23,001 nucleotides of DNA from a virus, in IMG/VR virus record IMGVR_UViG_3300027859_000081, positions 1 to 23,001 of that record. One strand, 5' to 3'. A program made the translations under genes and the position numbers. Positions 7,168 through 15,059 of this stretch are shown in pieces. The notes beneath the pieces were generated by a model. That model did not search any database. It was not told the DNA's origin and worked only from the letters and a program-made list of their open reading frames with translations. Each line of letters starts with the position of its first letter. Position 1 is the first letter of the stretch.

Positions 7168-7239
7168 AGTGTAGATGTGATGTAAGGAAACACGCCTCTT
7201 TGGAGAGTATTGCAGGTATCAAACCCTGTCATCTACACT
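7168..7239 (+). ncRNA. Cloverleaf-like structured RNA between tRNA genes (degenerate tRNA or tRNA mimic)
   Basis: A nine-pair closing stem, AGTGTAGAT (7168-7176) with ATCTACACT (7231-7239), encloses three hairpins in tRNA order. They are GTG/CAC (7177-7179/7191-7193) with a GG-containing 11-base loop; CTCT/AGAG (7196-7199/7204-7207) with a loop of only four bases; and GCAGG/CCTGT (7212-7216/7225-7229) with an 8-base loop, TATCAAAC, that resembles a T loop with one extra base. There is no seven-base anticodon loop and no U8/A9 linker, so I cannot assign an amino acid. It could be a decayed tRNA, a tRNA needing an unusual fold, or a small RNA released by the tRNA processing enzymes. The perfect closing stem argues against mere junk. 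Confidence 0.6.
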
Positions 7240-7243
7240 ATCT

Positions 7244-7316
7244 GCTTCCTTAGCAATCTGGTGAATGCAGCAAACTCATAATTTGCCTAAGGTGAGTTCG
7301 ATCCTCACAGGAAGCA
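7244..7316 (+). tRNA. tRNA with CAU anticodon (elongator Met or Ile2)
   Basis: The acceptor is GCTTCCT/AGGAAGC; the D stem is GCA/TGC; the anticodon stem is GCAAA/TTTGC with loop CTCATAA; the T arm is GTGAG-TTCGATC-CTCAC; the discriminator is A. The anticodon CAT is at 7277-7279. The G1-C72 pair excludes an initiator tRNA. Met versus lysidine-modified Ile2 cannot be settled by eye; the presence of a separate Ile(UAU) tRNA makes Met somewhat more likely. The 3' bases after the discriminator are CCT, so a full CCA is not encoded. Confidence 0.88.
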
Positions 7317-7320
7317 CCTT

Positions 7321-7405
7321 GCGAGTATGGCGGAATCGGTAGACGCACCAGACTTAAAATCTGTTGAGCATCATGCTCGTGGGAGTTCAAGTCTCCCTAC
7401 TCGCA
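7321..7405 (+). tRNA. tRNA-Leu (anticodon UAA)
   Basis: The acceptor is GCGAGTA/TACTCGC. The D arm contains the typical GGCGGAATCGGTAGACGC. The anticodon loop CTTAAAA has TAA at 7355-7357. A long variable arm (TTGAGCATCATGCTCG) marks a class II tRNA. The T arm is GGGAG-TTCAAGT-CTCCC, and the discriminator is A. It reads UUA, a codon rare in GC-rich marine Synechococcus but common in this phage DNA. No CCA is encoded. Confidence 0.95.
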
Positions 7406-7408
7406 TAA

Positions 7409-7416
7409 AATAAATA
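7409..7416 (+). promoter_or_regulatory. T4-type late promoter motif AATAAATA
   Basis: AATAAATA lies four bases after the tRNA-Leu end and 18 bases before ATG 7435. It marks the switch from the tRNA transcription unit to late structural genes. Confidence 0.6.
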
Positions 7417-7434
7417 AGACAAAGCGTGAGGCTT

Positions 7435-7749
7435 ATGTCAAATTTTGTCTATAAGGTAACCCAATCTTACAATTGGTTTAATAATGGAAATATAATTGTA
7501 AGGATGTATTTTCTTAATCATATACCTTTCACTTTTGATGAATTAGATCCTGGTTATCTTTATGATAGAGACATAGTAGAACAAGCAGACAAAGAAAAAG
7601 ATTATGACATTAACGATGTTTATATGGGATCACAATATTTAATTCTTGAAAAATGTCATCCGTGCTTTGATATGATTGATATTGAGAACAAGGATGAACT
7701 TCCAGATGATCTAATACCATATTTTGACGAGGAAGATTTGAGGGGATAA
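7435..7749 (+). CDS. Acidic 104-residue protein of unknown function
   Basis: This is a 104-residue protein using ATG 7435; GAGG at 7428-7431 may serve as its binding site, and a GTG at 7426 is a less likely start. The sequence (MSNFVYKVTQSYNWFNNGNI, later MYFLNHIPFTFDELDPGYLY and a run ending DDLIPYFDEEDLRG) has no family I can name. The second half is strongly acidic (DKEKDYDINDV, IENKDELPDD). It has its own late promoter and is followed by another late promoter that overlaps its stop codon, so it may be a single-gene late transcript. Its place immediately before the 1798-residue fibre suggests a virion or assembly link, but this is only positional. Confidence 0.7.
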   Translation: MSNFVYKVTQSYNWFNNGNIIVRMYFLNHIPFTFDELDPGYLYDRDIVEQADKEKDYDINDVYMGSQYLILEKCHPCFDMIDIENKDELPDDLIPYFDEEDLRG

Positions 7750-7752
7750 ATA
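7745..7752 (+). promoter_or_regulatory. T4-type late promoter motif GATAAATA
   Basis: GATAAATA contains the stop codon TAA (7747-7749) of the preceding gene and lies 32 bases before ATG 7785 of the giant fibre gene. Confidence 0.65.
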
Positions 7753-7784
7753 GAACATAGAAATCTAATGGTCGTCATAATCCG

Positions 7785-10700
7785 ATGCCTCTTAATAAGC
7801 TGGAAAACTTCATTAAGAATACAGAAGGTCGTATTCTTTATGTAAACCCTAGTGACCTTGATGCTACTGACGCGATTGAAAATCAGGGAAACTCATTAAC
7901 TAAACCTTTTAAAACTGTCCAAAGAGCACTGCTAGAGGCAGCAAGATTCTCCTATTTGAGGGGAAGTGATAATGATATTATTGAGAAAACAACCATTCTT
8001 CTGTATCCAGGAGAACATCTTATTGATAACAGACCTGGTTTTGCAATTAAAGATGTGAGTGGAACCGCAACTGCTGTTTCTCCCTCTGGTGCAACAACGA
8101 GTGCTCAAACTACTCTTACATTAACTACAGACTCAATATTTGATTTAACTCAAGAAGATAATATTCTCTACAAGTTCAATAGCATCAACGGTGGTGTTAT
8201 TGTTCCCCGTGGAACCTCTATTGTCGGTCTTGACTTAAGAAAAACTAAACTGAGACCAAAATATGTACCAAATCCAACAGATGATAACTTATCTGGAACT
8301 GCTCTGTTCAGAGTAACTGGTACTTGTTACTTCTGGCAATTCTCCATCTTTGATGGTGATCAAAGTGGAACTGTTTATACTGACAGTCAGGACTTTTCAT
8401 CTGCTAATACCGCTACTCCTACATTCTCTCACCACAAACTTACTGTATTTGAATATGCTGATGGTGTAACCATTCCAACCGGTTATACTATCTCTGACTT
8501 AGCGATGTATTATAGTAAGCTTTCTAATGCTTATAATACAGAAACTGGAAGAAATATTGACCAGAAGTGGCCAGCAGATCCACTTGGTTTTGCTGCTAAG
8601 CGTCCAGAATTTGAAATTGTCGGCGCATTTGCAGATGATCCTGTCAATATTTCCACTATCATTTCTGGTGATGGATCTACACCAAGTAGTATTATCACAG
8701 TGACGACAAGCACTGACCATAAACTGACATCAGGGACACCAATTAAGATTAAAGGTGTCAGTGTGGAAGATTATAATATCGCTACCACAGTTCAGAATGT
8801 CACTAATGCTAGAACATTTACATTCTTGCTTCCATTCGTTAGAAACAATCTGACAGCATCTCCTAGTGCTTCAGGTTCTACTGTTACTATTGAGACTGAT
8901 ACTGTCCAGGGTGCCTCTCCATACATCTTTAACATCTCACTACGTTCAGTCTTTGGCATGAACGGCATGCATGCTGATGGTGCAAAGGCAACTGGATTCC
9001 GTTCCATGGTTGTTGCCCAGTTCACCGCTGTCGGTCTTCAAAAGGATGACAGAGCGTTCGTTAAGTATAATGAATCTTCAAGAGTTTATGAGGGTATTAG
9101 TGTATCTAAGGTAACTGGTGCTGCTCTCGCTAGCGGTTCTTCATCTACTGATGCCACTAAAGTCTATCACTTAGATAGTGAGGCGCAGTATAGAATTGGA
9201 TGGGAAAGTTCTCATATCAAAGGTTCAAACGATTCCTTCTTACAGATTGTTTCAGTCTTCGCTATTGGTTTTGCCTATCACTTTGATGGTAGAAATGGTG
9301 CTGACATGAGCATCACAAACTCCAACTCTAACTTTGGACAAATTTCTCTGAATGGTGTTGGATTTAAGAAAGCAGCATTTAATAAGGATAATAAAGGATA
9401 TATCACATCGGTTATCACTCCTAAAGCAGTCATAACTAAAGAAGAAGATATTGATTGGGTAACTCTTGATGTTGGTCTTACAACTTCTGTCGGTATTACT
9501 AGTCATCTATATCTCTTTGGATATAATAACAAGAATATTAAACCACCACATAAGATTCAAGGTTATCGTATTGGTGCCAAACTGAACGAGAAACTATCCT
9601 TTGTAGGTTCTGGAACCACCTACACTGCAGATGTTCTGATGGTTGACAATGAAATAAGCACTACTGCCACTACTTCTGCCCTTGGGGAAACCAGCTCTGT
9701 CAAAGAATATAAAGTAACCTCAGTAACCAATAGCACTTTTACTATTGGGTCGCATCAAATAATTACTGGTGAGAAGATTGTAATTAACAGTGACACTGGA
9801 GATCTTCCAGAAAATATTGAAGCACACAAGGTTTATTTTGCTATTAAGGCAAGTGCCACTACTATTAAAGTTGCAGCATCTATTACAAACGCTGAGAATG
9901 ATGAGGCAATCACACTGTATGGTGGAGAAAGTTTGAGAGTTCGCAGTAGAGTTTCTGAAAAGAGTTCTGGCGAAATTGGTTCTCCAATTCAATTCGATGC
10001 AGGTAATGGAAACTGGTTTGTCAAGTCATCTGTCGGTAACGCAATTTATAATGCTTTTAATACTCTTGGAACAGGAACCCTTGGCACTAGAACAACAACC
10101 AGTTTTATCAAAAGAAAAGAGGATTCCAGAAGTCTTGATGAAAAACTGTATAAGTTAAGAGTTGTTGTTCCAAAGGAACTCTCTAATTGTAAGGAACCAG
10201 AGGAAGGATTTGTTATTCAGGAATCTAGCACTACATCACTGAGATCTAATGCAGATTTTACCGCTACGGGCATCACAACTTCTGATCCAGACTTTAATAG
10301 AAATCCAAGATTTATTAGCACTTGTTCTACTTCAAGTTCTACAGTAACTGTCATCTCTGAGATTCCACACAACATTAAAGTTGGTGAGAAGATTACAATT
10401 AAGAATGTAACCAGTACAGGAAATACTGCTGGTACAGAGAACAAAGGATATAATGGTGTATTCACTGTATTGTCTATTCCTGATGATAAGACATTTACTC
10501 ACTCCACAACTGATGTTGATGACATCACTCATAATGGTGGTAGTTTTACCAACAATACAAGCACTAGAACAATTGCTCTGCCTAGATTTGAGAGAACTGA
10601 CTGGAAGGGCAACTTCTACATCTATAGAAATGAAGTTATCACACCATATGTTGAAAATGTAAGTGATGGTATCTATCATCTCTACGTTCTGAACGCAAAC

Positions 10701-13181
10701 AATGATATTCCAGCAGAATATACCACTCACTATTACAGTCAAAAGGTTGATGATCTTTATCCACAGCAGGATAAGGATAATGTGAATGATAATCCAGAGT
10801 CTGCTGAATCTTTTGCGATGAGATCACCAGTGGGTGATGTAACTACAAGTGACTTGAAGAAGAGTATTACTAGAGAAAGTATTGACAATCTTCTTCCTAC
10901 ACTTGGTATTGGTCTTACCATTTCTGGCGTCACCACGTCATTCACATCAAATACAGTTGGTGTTGCCACGATTACCTTCCATGAAAACCACAACTTCAAC
11001 GGTATTGTAACTTACAGTGCTCTGACTGGTGGTTCTGGTTACGTTAATGGCACTTACCATAATGTTAAACTGTTCAACAACGGCACAACAACATGGGATG
11101 GTGCCACAGCAAGAGTTGTTGTCGCTGGTGGTAAAGTATCTAATGTTGACATTACCTCTGGTGGTTCTGGATATACAAACAACGAAGAGTTAGACTTTGA
11201 TACTTCTAGAGTTGGTGGTGGAACTGGTGCAGGTGTCACTATTTCTACTTCCGGTATCTCTACTGTTAATGGTAATACAATTCAACTGACTGGTATTGGC
11301 ACCCACACCAGTGGACACTTTAGAATTACTGGTGTTCCTGGTAAGAATCAAGTTGCGATTGCCATTAGTAACACTGATGCTAGACCAATCCAGGGACAAT
11401 ATCTTATCAATATCGCTCCTGAGATCACAGTTTCTACTGCTACCACTACAATTACTTCTGGTATTACCACATTTACAACAACTGAACCACACGGTTTCGT
11501 GGTTGGTAACAGGTTGACCGTTAAAAACAACAGTGATGCTGATCTTGGACACTATGATGTTACTGGTGTTACCACAACCACAGTCACAGCAAACGTTGGT
11601 GTTGGTGTTACAATCCATGGACCTAAGTTCCTGCTGAAGCATGGTTTATCCGCTAATGATCTGACATCTGATAAGAATGGTGAGAACTTAGGATCTAGAG
11701 GTTTGTCGTTCTTCGGTAATGAGACTGCTATTCTAAAGTCTAGCATTACTAATGAAACGACGATTAAAGTCAAGACTACAAATGTTGGTGTTTCCACTGC
11801 TGCTAGATTTGAACTTGGATCTTATATCCAAGTTGATAATGAGATTATGAGAGTCACCAGTAATGTTCTTTCAGGCTCTGCTAATAATGAGATGACTGTT
11901 ATCCGTGGTGCTATGGGAACAGTTAAGGAGAATCATTCTGGTGGAGCACTCATTAAGAAGATTGATCTCAAGGCAATTGAGTTCCACAGACCAACGTATT
12001 TGAGAGCATCTGGTCATACATTTGAGTATCTTGGTTATGGTCCAGGTAACTACTCTACCGCACTTCCTCAGGTTCAAGTAAGATCTCTGAACGAAGAAGA
12101 GGAAACTCTAGCACAGGCACAAGAGAAGAATTGTGGTATTGTTGTTTACACTGGTATGAATAATGATGGTGACTTCTATATCGGTAACAAGAAGATTAAC
12201 TCTGCTACTGGTAAAGAGAAGACCTTTGATATTCCTATCCCAACTGTAACTGGTGAAGATGCTAGTGTAAACAGTGTAGTGTTTGATGAGGTTATAGTTA
12301 AGGAGAGACTAATTGTTGAGGGTGGCAATTCTGGCACTGTTCTTTCTCAGTTTGATGGTCCTGTTACCTTTAATGGTGAAACCAAGTTTAATGAAAATAT
12401 TGATGTTGATGCCTCTGTTAAAGTTACAGGAGTGTTTAATCTCACAGATACTACAGAATCTACTAGTGTTGGAACTGGTGCTCTGACTGTAGATGGTGGT
12501 GTTGGTATTGATAAGAATCTGAATGTTGGTGGTAACATCACTGCTACCGGCGCAGGAACAAGTATTTCTGCCACAAACTTCTATGGTGATGGATCTACAC
12601 TGACTGGTATTACTACAACAATACTGTATGATTCAAATGATGCTGTAAGAGTTGAAGGGACAACAACTGGAGCAACTGTAACTGGAACACTGGATGTAAA
12701 TGGCAGAGCAGATATTGATAATGTAAAAATTGACGGAAACACTGTTACTACCACCAGCGGAAACTTAACTCTTGATTCTAATAATGGAACACTTGTTGTT
12801 AATGATAATCTTGATGTTAATGGAACAGGCACTCACACATTTGCTGGTCCTATTTCTGTCAGTGGTGCTGGCACATTCACAGGTGATGTTATTGCCTTCT
12901 CCTCTTCCGACCAAAGACTGAAAGATAATGTTGAACCTATTGAAGATGCCATCGCTAAGGTCTTGAGTCTTAGTGGCAATACATTTGAATGGAATGACAA
13001 GTCTGATAAGGAAGGACTTGACATCGGTGTTATCGCTCAGGAAGTTGCAGGTCTTGATTTACCAGGTCTCTATACAACTAGAGATGATGGATATATGGCA
13101 GTTCGTTATGAAAAACTTGTGCCTCTACTTATTGAGGCAATTAAACAACTTAATTCGAAAGTTGATGACCACCATAAATAA
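7785..13181 (+). CDS. Giant tail fibre/virion structural protein with C-terminal peptidase S74 chaperone
   Basis: This is a 1798-residue protein. The N-terminus (MPLNKLENFIKNTEGRILYV, then KPFKTVQRALLEAARFSY and TTILLYPGEH) resembles the start of pectate-lyase-like beta-helix structural proteins that I associate with cyanophage baseplate or fibre genes. The middle is beta-rich and contains a GGSGY-type repeat pair around 11025-11190. Near the end are fibre-shaft motifs (SVGTGALTVDGGVGIDKNLN, FYGDGSTLTGI). Residues about 1708-1798 form a peptidase S74 intramolecular chaperone: SSSDQRLKDNVEPI with S1708 and K1713 spaced like the Ser-Lys pair of endosialidase chaperones, then GNTFEW, GVIAQEVAG and YEKLVPLLIEAIKQL. 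Such domains trimerise the fibre and then cut themselves off. Late promoters lie just before and just after the gene. The exact virion position is uncertain. Confidence 0.88.
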   Translation: MPLNKLENFIKNTEGRILYVNPSDLDATDAIENQGNSLTKPFKTVQRALLEAARFSYLRGSDNDIIEKTTILLYPGEHLIDNRPGFAIKDVSGTATAVSPSGATTSAQTTLTLTTDSIFDLTQEDNILYKFNSINGGVIVPRGTSIVGLDLRKTKLRPKYVPNPTDDNLSGTALFRVTGTCYFWQFSIFDGDQSGTVYTDSQDFSSANTATPTFSHHKLTVFEYADGVTIPTGYTISDLAMYYSKLSNAYNTETGRNIDQKWPADPLGFAAKRPEFEIVGAFADDPVNISTIISGDGSTPSSIITVTTSTDHKLTSGTPIKIKGVSVEDYNIATTVQNVTNARTFTFLLPFVRNNLTASPSASGSTVTIETDTVQGASPYIFNISLRSVFGMNGMHADGAKATGFRSMVVAQFTAVGLQKDDRAFVKYNESSRVYEGISVSKVTGAALASGSSSTDATKVYHLDSEAQYRIGWESSHIKGSNDSFLQIVSVFAIGFAYHFDGRNGADMSITNSNSNFGQISLNGVGFKKAAFNKDNKGYITSVITPKAVITKEEDIDWVTLDVGLTTSVGITSHLYLFGYNNKNIKPPHKIQGYRIGAKLNEKLSFVGSGTTYTADVLMVDNEISTTATTSALGETSSVKEYKVTSVTNSTFTIGSHQIITGEKIVINSDTGDLPENIEAHKVYFAIKASATTIKVAASITNAENDEAITLYGGESLRVRSRVSEKSSGEIGSPIQFDAGNGNWFVKSSVGNAIYNAFNTLGTGTLGTRTTTSFIKRKEDSRSLDEKLYKLRVVVPKELSNCKEPEEGFVIQESSTTSLRSNADFTATGITTSDPDFNRNPRFISTCSTSSSTVTVISEIPHNIKVGEKITIKNVTSTGNTAGTENKGYNGVFTVLSIPDDKTFTHSTTDVDDITHNGGSFTNNTSTRTIALPRFERTDWKGNFYIYRNEVITPYVENVSDGIYHLYVLNANNDIPAEYTTHYYSQKVDDLYPQQDKDNVNDNPESAESFAMRSPVGDVTTSDLKKSITRESIDNLLPTLGIGLTISGVTTSFTSNTVGVATITFHENHNFNGIVTYSALTGGSGYVNGTYHNVKLFNNGTTTWDGATARVVVAGGKVSNVDITSGGSGYTNNEELDFDTSRVGGGTGAGVTISTSGISTVNGNTIQLTGIGTHTSGHFRITGVPGKNQVAIAISNTDARPIQGQYLINIAPEITVSTATTTITSGITTFTTTEPHGFVVGNRLTVKNNSDADLGHYDVTGVTTTTVTANVGVGVTIHGPKFLLKHGLSANDLTSDKNGENLGSRGLSFFGNETAILKSSITNETTIKVKTTNVGVSTAARFELGSYIQVDNEIMRVTSNVLSGSANNEMTVIRGAMGTVKENHSGGALIKKIDLKAIEFHRPTYLRASGHTFEYLGYGPGNYSTALPQVQVRSLNEEEETLAQAQEKNCGIVVYTGMNNDGDFYIGNKKINSATGKEKTFDIPIPTVTGEDASVNSVVFDEVIVKERLIVEGGNSGTVLSQFDGPVTFNGETKFNENIDVDASVKVTGVFNLTDTTESTSVGTGALTVDGGVGIDKNLNVGGNITATGAGTSISATNFYGDGSTLTGITTTILYDSNDAVRVEGTTTGATVTGTLDVNGRADIDNVKIDGNTVTTTSGNLTLDSNNGTLVVNDNLDVNGTGTHTFAGPISVSGAGTFTGDVIAFSSSDQRLKDNVEPIEDAIAKVLSLSGNTFEWNDKSDKEGLDIGVIAQEVAGLDLPGLYTTRDDGYMAVRYEKLVPLLIEAIKQLNSKVDDHHK
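13173..13180 (+). promoter_or_regulatory. T4-type late promoter motif CATAAATA
   Basis: CATAAATA overlaps the last codons and TAA stop (13179-13181) of the giant fibre gene and lies 19 bases before ATG 13200. Confidence 0.6.
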
Positions 13182-13199
13182 CTAGAAAAGCATCCAGAG

Positions 13200-15053
13200 A
13201 TGGCGAATTATAGAAAATCGTTTAATTTTCGTAATGGTGTTCAAGTTGACGATGATAACTTAGTTGTAAACGCTAATGGCTTGGTTGGTATAGGCACGAC
13301 CGTACCAACTGAGTCTTTGGATGTTAGAGGGACCGCAAGAGTAGTTGGTCTTGTTACTGCATCAAGTGGTATCATCAAGAACTTGGAAGTGACTGGCGTC
13401 AGTACAATCACTTCAGGTTCTATAGGAAACCTGAATGTAAATGCTGCGGGTATTGCCACTGCCGTGTCTGGTGTTGTCACTTATTATGGTGATGGTTCCA
13501 ACTTATCAAATATTCCAACATCTCAGTGGGTGGATATTGATGTTGGTTTAGGATTTACAAGTATCTACAATACGGGATTTGTTGGAGTATCCACTAATGA
13601 TCCTAGGATGAATCTCCAGGTTGGTGGTAATCCATTACTTACTGGTACAGTTCCTGGTGGTGTTGGTATTAGTTCTCTTGGTCACATTAAAGCGACTGGT
13701 ATTATCACTGCTACACAATTTGTAGGTGATAAGTTTACCGGTAGTGTCACAGGAAATATAAACTCCACGGGTGTTTCTACATTTGCTGACCTTAAAGTTG
13801 GTAGCAACATTACTGCAACTCTTGGTGTCATCACAGCAACTACTTTCAGTGGCGGTTTTTCTGGCAACCTAACAGGTAATGTAACTGGTGATGTTGTTGG
13901 TATTGCCACAAATGCTAGAGGTCTGATAGGAACCCCAAATATTACGGTTGGAACAATCAGTGCTACAGATATTACAGCAAATTCCTTAAACTTACCAACT
14001 GCGGGCATTATTACCGCAACGAATGAGTTAAATGTTGGTGCTGGTGGCACAATGTTTACCGCGTTACAAAATAAAGCGGCATTCGGAGCTGCAAATCCTG
14101 ATGCCAACTTGGAGATTAGAACTGCATCCGGATTATCTTCGGTACACATAAGAAGCGCAGATAATTCTTCCATCATCACACTTGGCCGCGGCGCTCCTAC
14201 AGAAACCACATCTGGAGCGATTAGATTCGGAAACCCACTAGGATCTTTCCCATATAGTTCATCCAAATCTTTTGACGTTATTAACTATGATACTGGTAAT
14301 GTCAACTTCTATCTTGAGGCAGGAACTGCTGGTGTAGGGACAGGTGATTTCCACTGGCACAGAGGAAAAAATACTTCTAGGTTAATGTCACTTACCTATG
14401 GTGGCAACTTAGGGATAGGAATTACAAATCCATCACATAAATTAAGTGTTTCAGGTATTTCCACATTCACTAGTAATATCTATTGTAATGGTAATGTTAA
14501 TATTGAAGGTAGCTTAACTGTTGATAGTTTCTCTTCAGATCTTACTGGAAACGTTACCGGAAACCTTACTGGTAATGTTAATGCGGCAACAGGAGTTTCA
14601 ACTTTTACTAATTTAGTTGTCACTAATAATATCAATACTCAAAGTGGCATTACGACTACAGACATAGTAAGTTTGGGTTCAGCTCTTTCGAATATATTAA
14701 AAGTTGACGAAAATGGAAATGTTGGTGTAAAAACTGATACGATACTCCCCGACATGGAACTTGATGTCAGAGGAGATGTTCAGGCACAACATGGTTTAGT
14801 TGTTGGTCCAACTACATCTCCAAAATGTGCTGTTGATATGTCAAGTGTAGTTGATGTTGTGGGCGACGGTGGCACATCAAGGGCAACTATTGCATATATG
14901 ATTCCACCTAGAGTGACGACAACTCAAAGAAATGCCTTGAGGGATACTGCTGGTAATGCACTTAGTACTGATGAAGCAGGTGCAGTGATTTACAACACAT
15001 CGACTAACAAACTTCAAGTTTGGAATGGTTCATCCTGGAACGATTGCTTCTAA
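13200..15053 (+). CDS. Repeat-rich tail fibre-like structural protein
   Basis: This is a 617-residue protein. It begins MANYRKSFNFRNGVQVDDDN and has recurrent blocks such as LVGIGTTVPTESLDVRGTAR, GVVTYYGDGSNLSNI, GITNPSHKLSVSGIST and GNVTGNLTGNV, the short beta-repeat vocabulary of cyanophage fibre shafts (also seen late in the giant protein). The end (MIPPRVTTTQRNALRD, AGAVIYNTSTNKLQVWNGSS) is a C-terminal motif widely found in phage and bacterial fibre proteins. There is no S74 domain or collagen repeat. It is expressed from the late promoter overlapping the giant gene's stop and runs with only six bases into the glycine-rich adhesin, so the two may form one fibre with shaft and tip. That pairing is inferred from order only. 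Confidence 0.85.
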   Translation: MANYRKSFNFRNGVQVDDDNLVVNANGLVGIGTTVPTESLDVRGTARVVGLVTASSGIIKNLEVTGVSTITSGSIGNLNVNAAGIATAVSGVVTYYGDGSNLSNIPTSQWVDIDVGLGFTSIYNTGFVGVSTNDPRMNLQVGGNPLLTGTVPGGVGISSLGHIKATGIITATQFVGDKFTGSVTGNINSTGVSTFADLKVGSNITATLGVITATTFSGGFSGNLTGNVTGDVVGIATNARGLIGTPNITVGTISATDITANSLNLPTAGIITATNELNVGAGGTMFTALQNKAAFGAANPDANLEIRTASGLSSVHIRSADNSSIITLGRGAPTETTSGAIRFGNPLGSFPYSSSKSFDVINYDTGNVNFYLEAGTAGVGTGDFHWHRGKNTSRLMSLTYGGNLGIGITNPSHKLSVSGISTFTSNIYCNGNVNIEGSLTVDSFSSDLTGNVTGNLTGNVNAATGVSTFTNLVVTNNINTQSGITTTDIVSLGSALSNILKVDENGNVGVKTDTILPDMELDVRGDVQAQHGLVVGPTTSPKCAVDMSSVVDVVGDGGTSRATIAYMIPPRVTTTQRNALRDTAGNALSTDEAGAVIYNTSTNKLQVWNGSSWNDCF

Positions 15054-15059
15054 TAACAT

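Noticed and set aside
13682-14266. 194-residue open frame on the minus strand
   Set aside because: It mirrors the repeat-rich fibre codons on the + strand, has proline/valine-rich low-complexity content and no start signals; all other genes are on the + strand.
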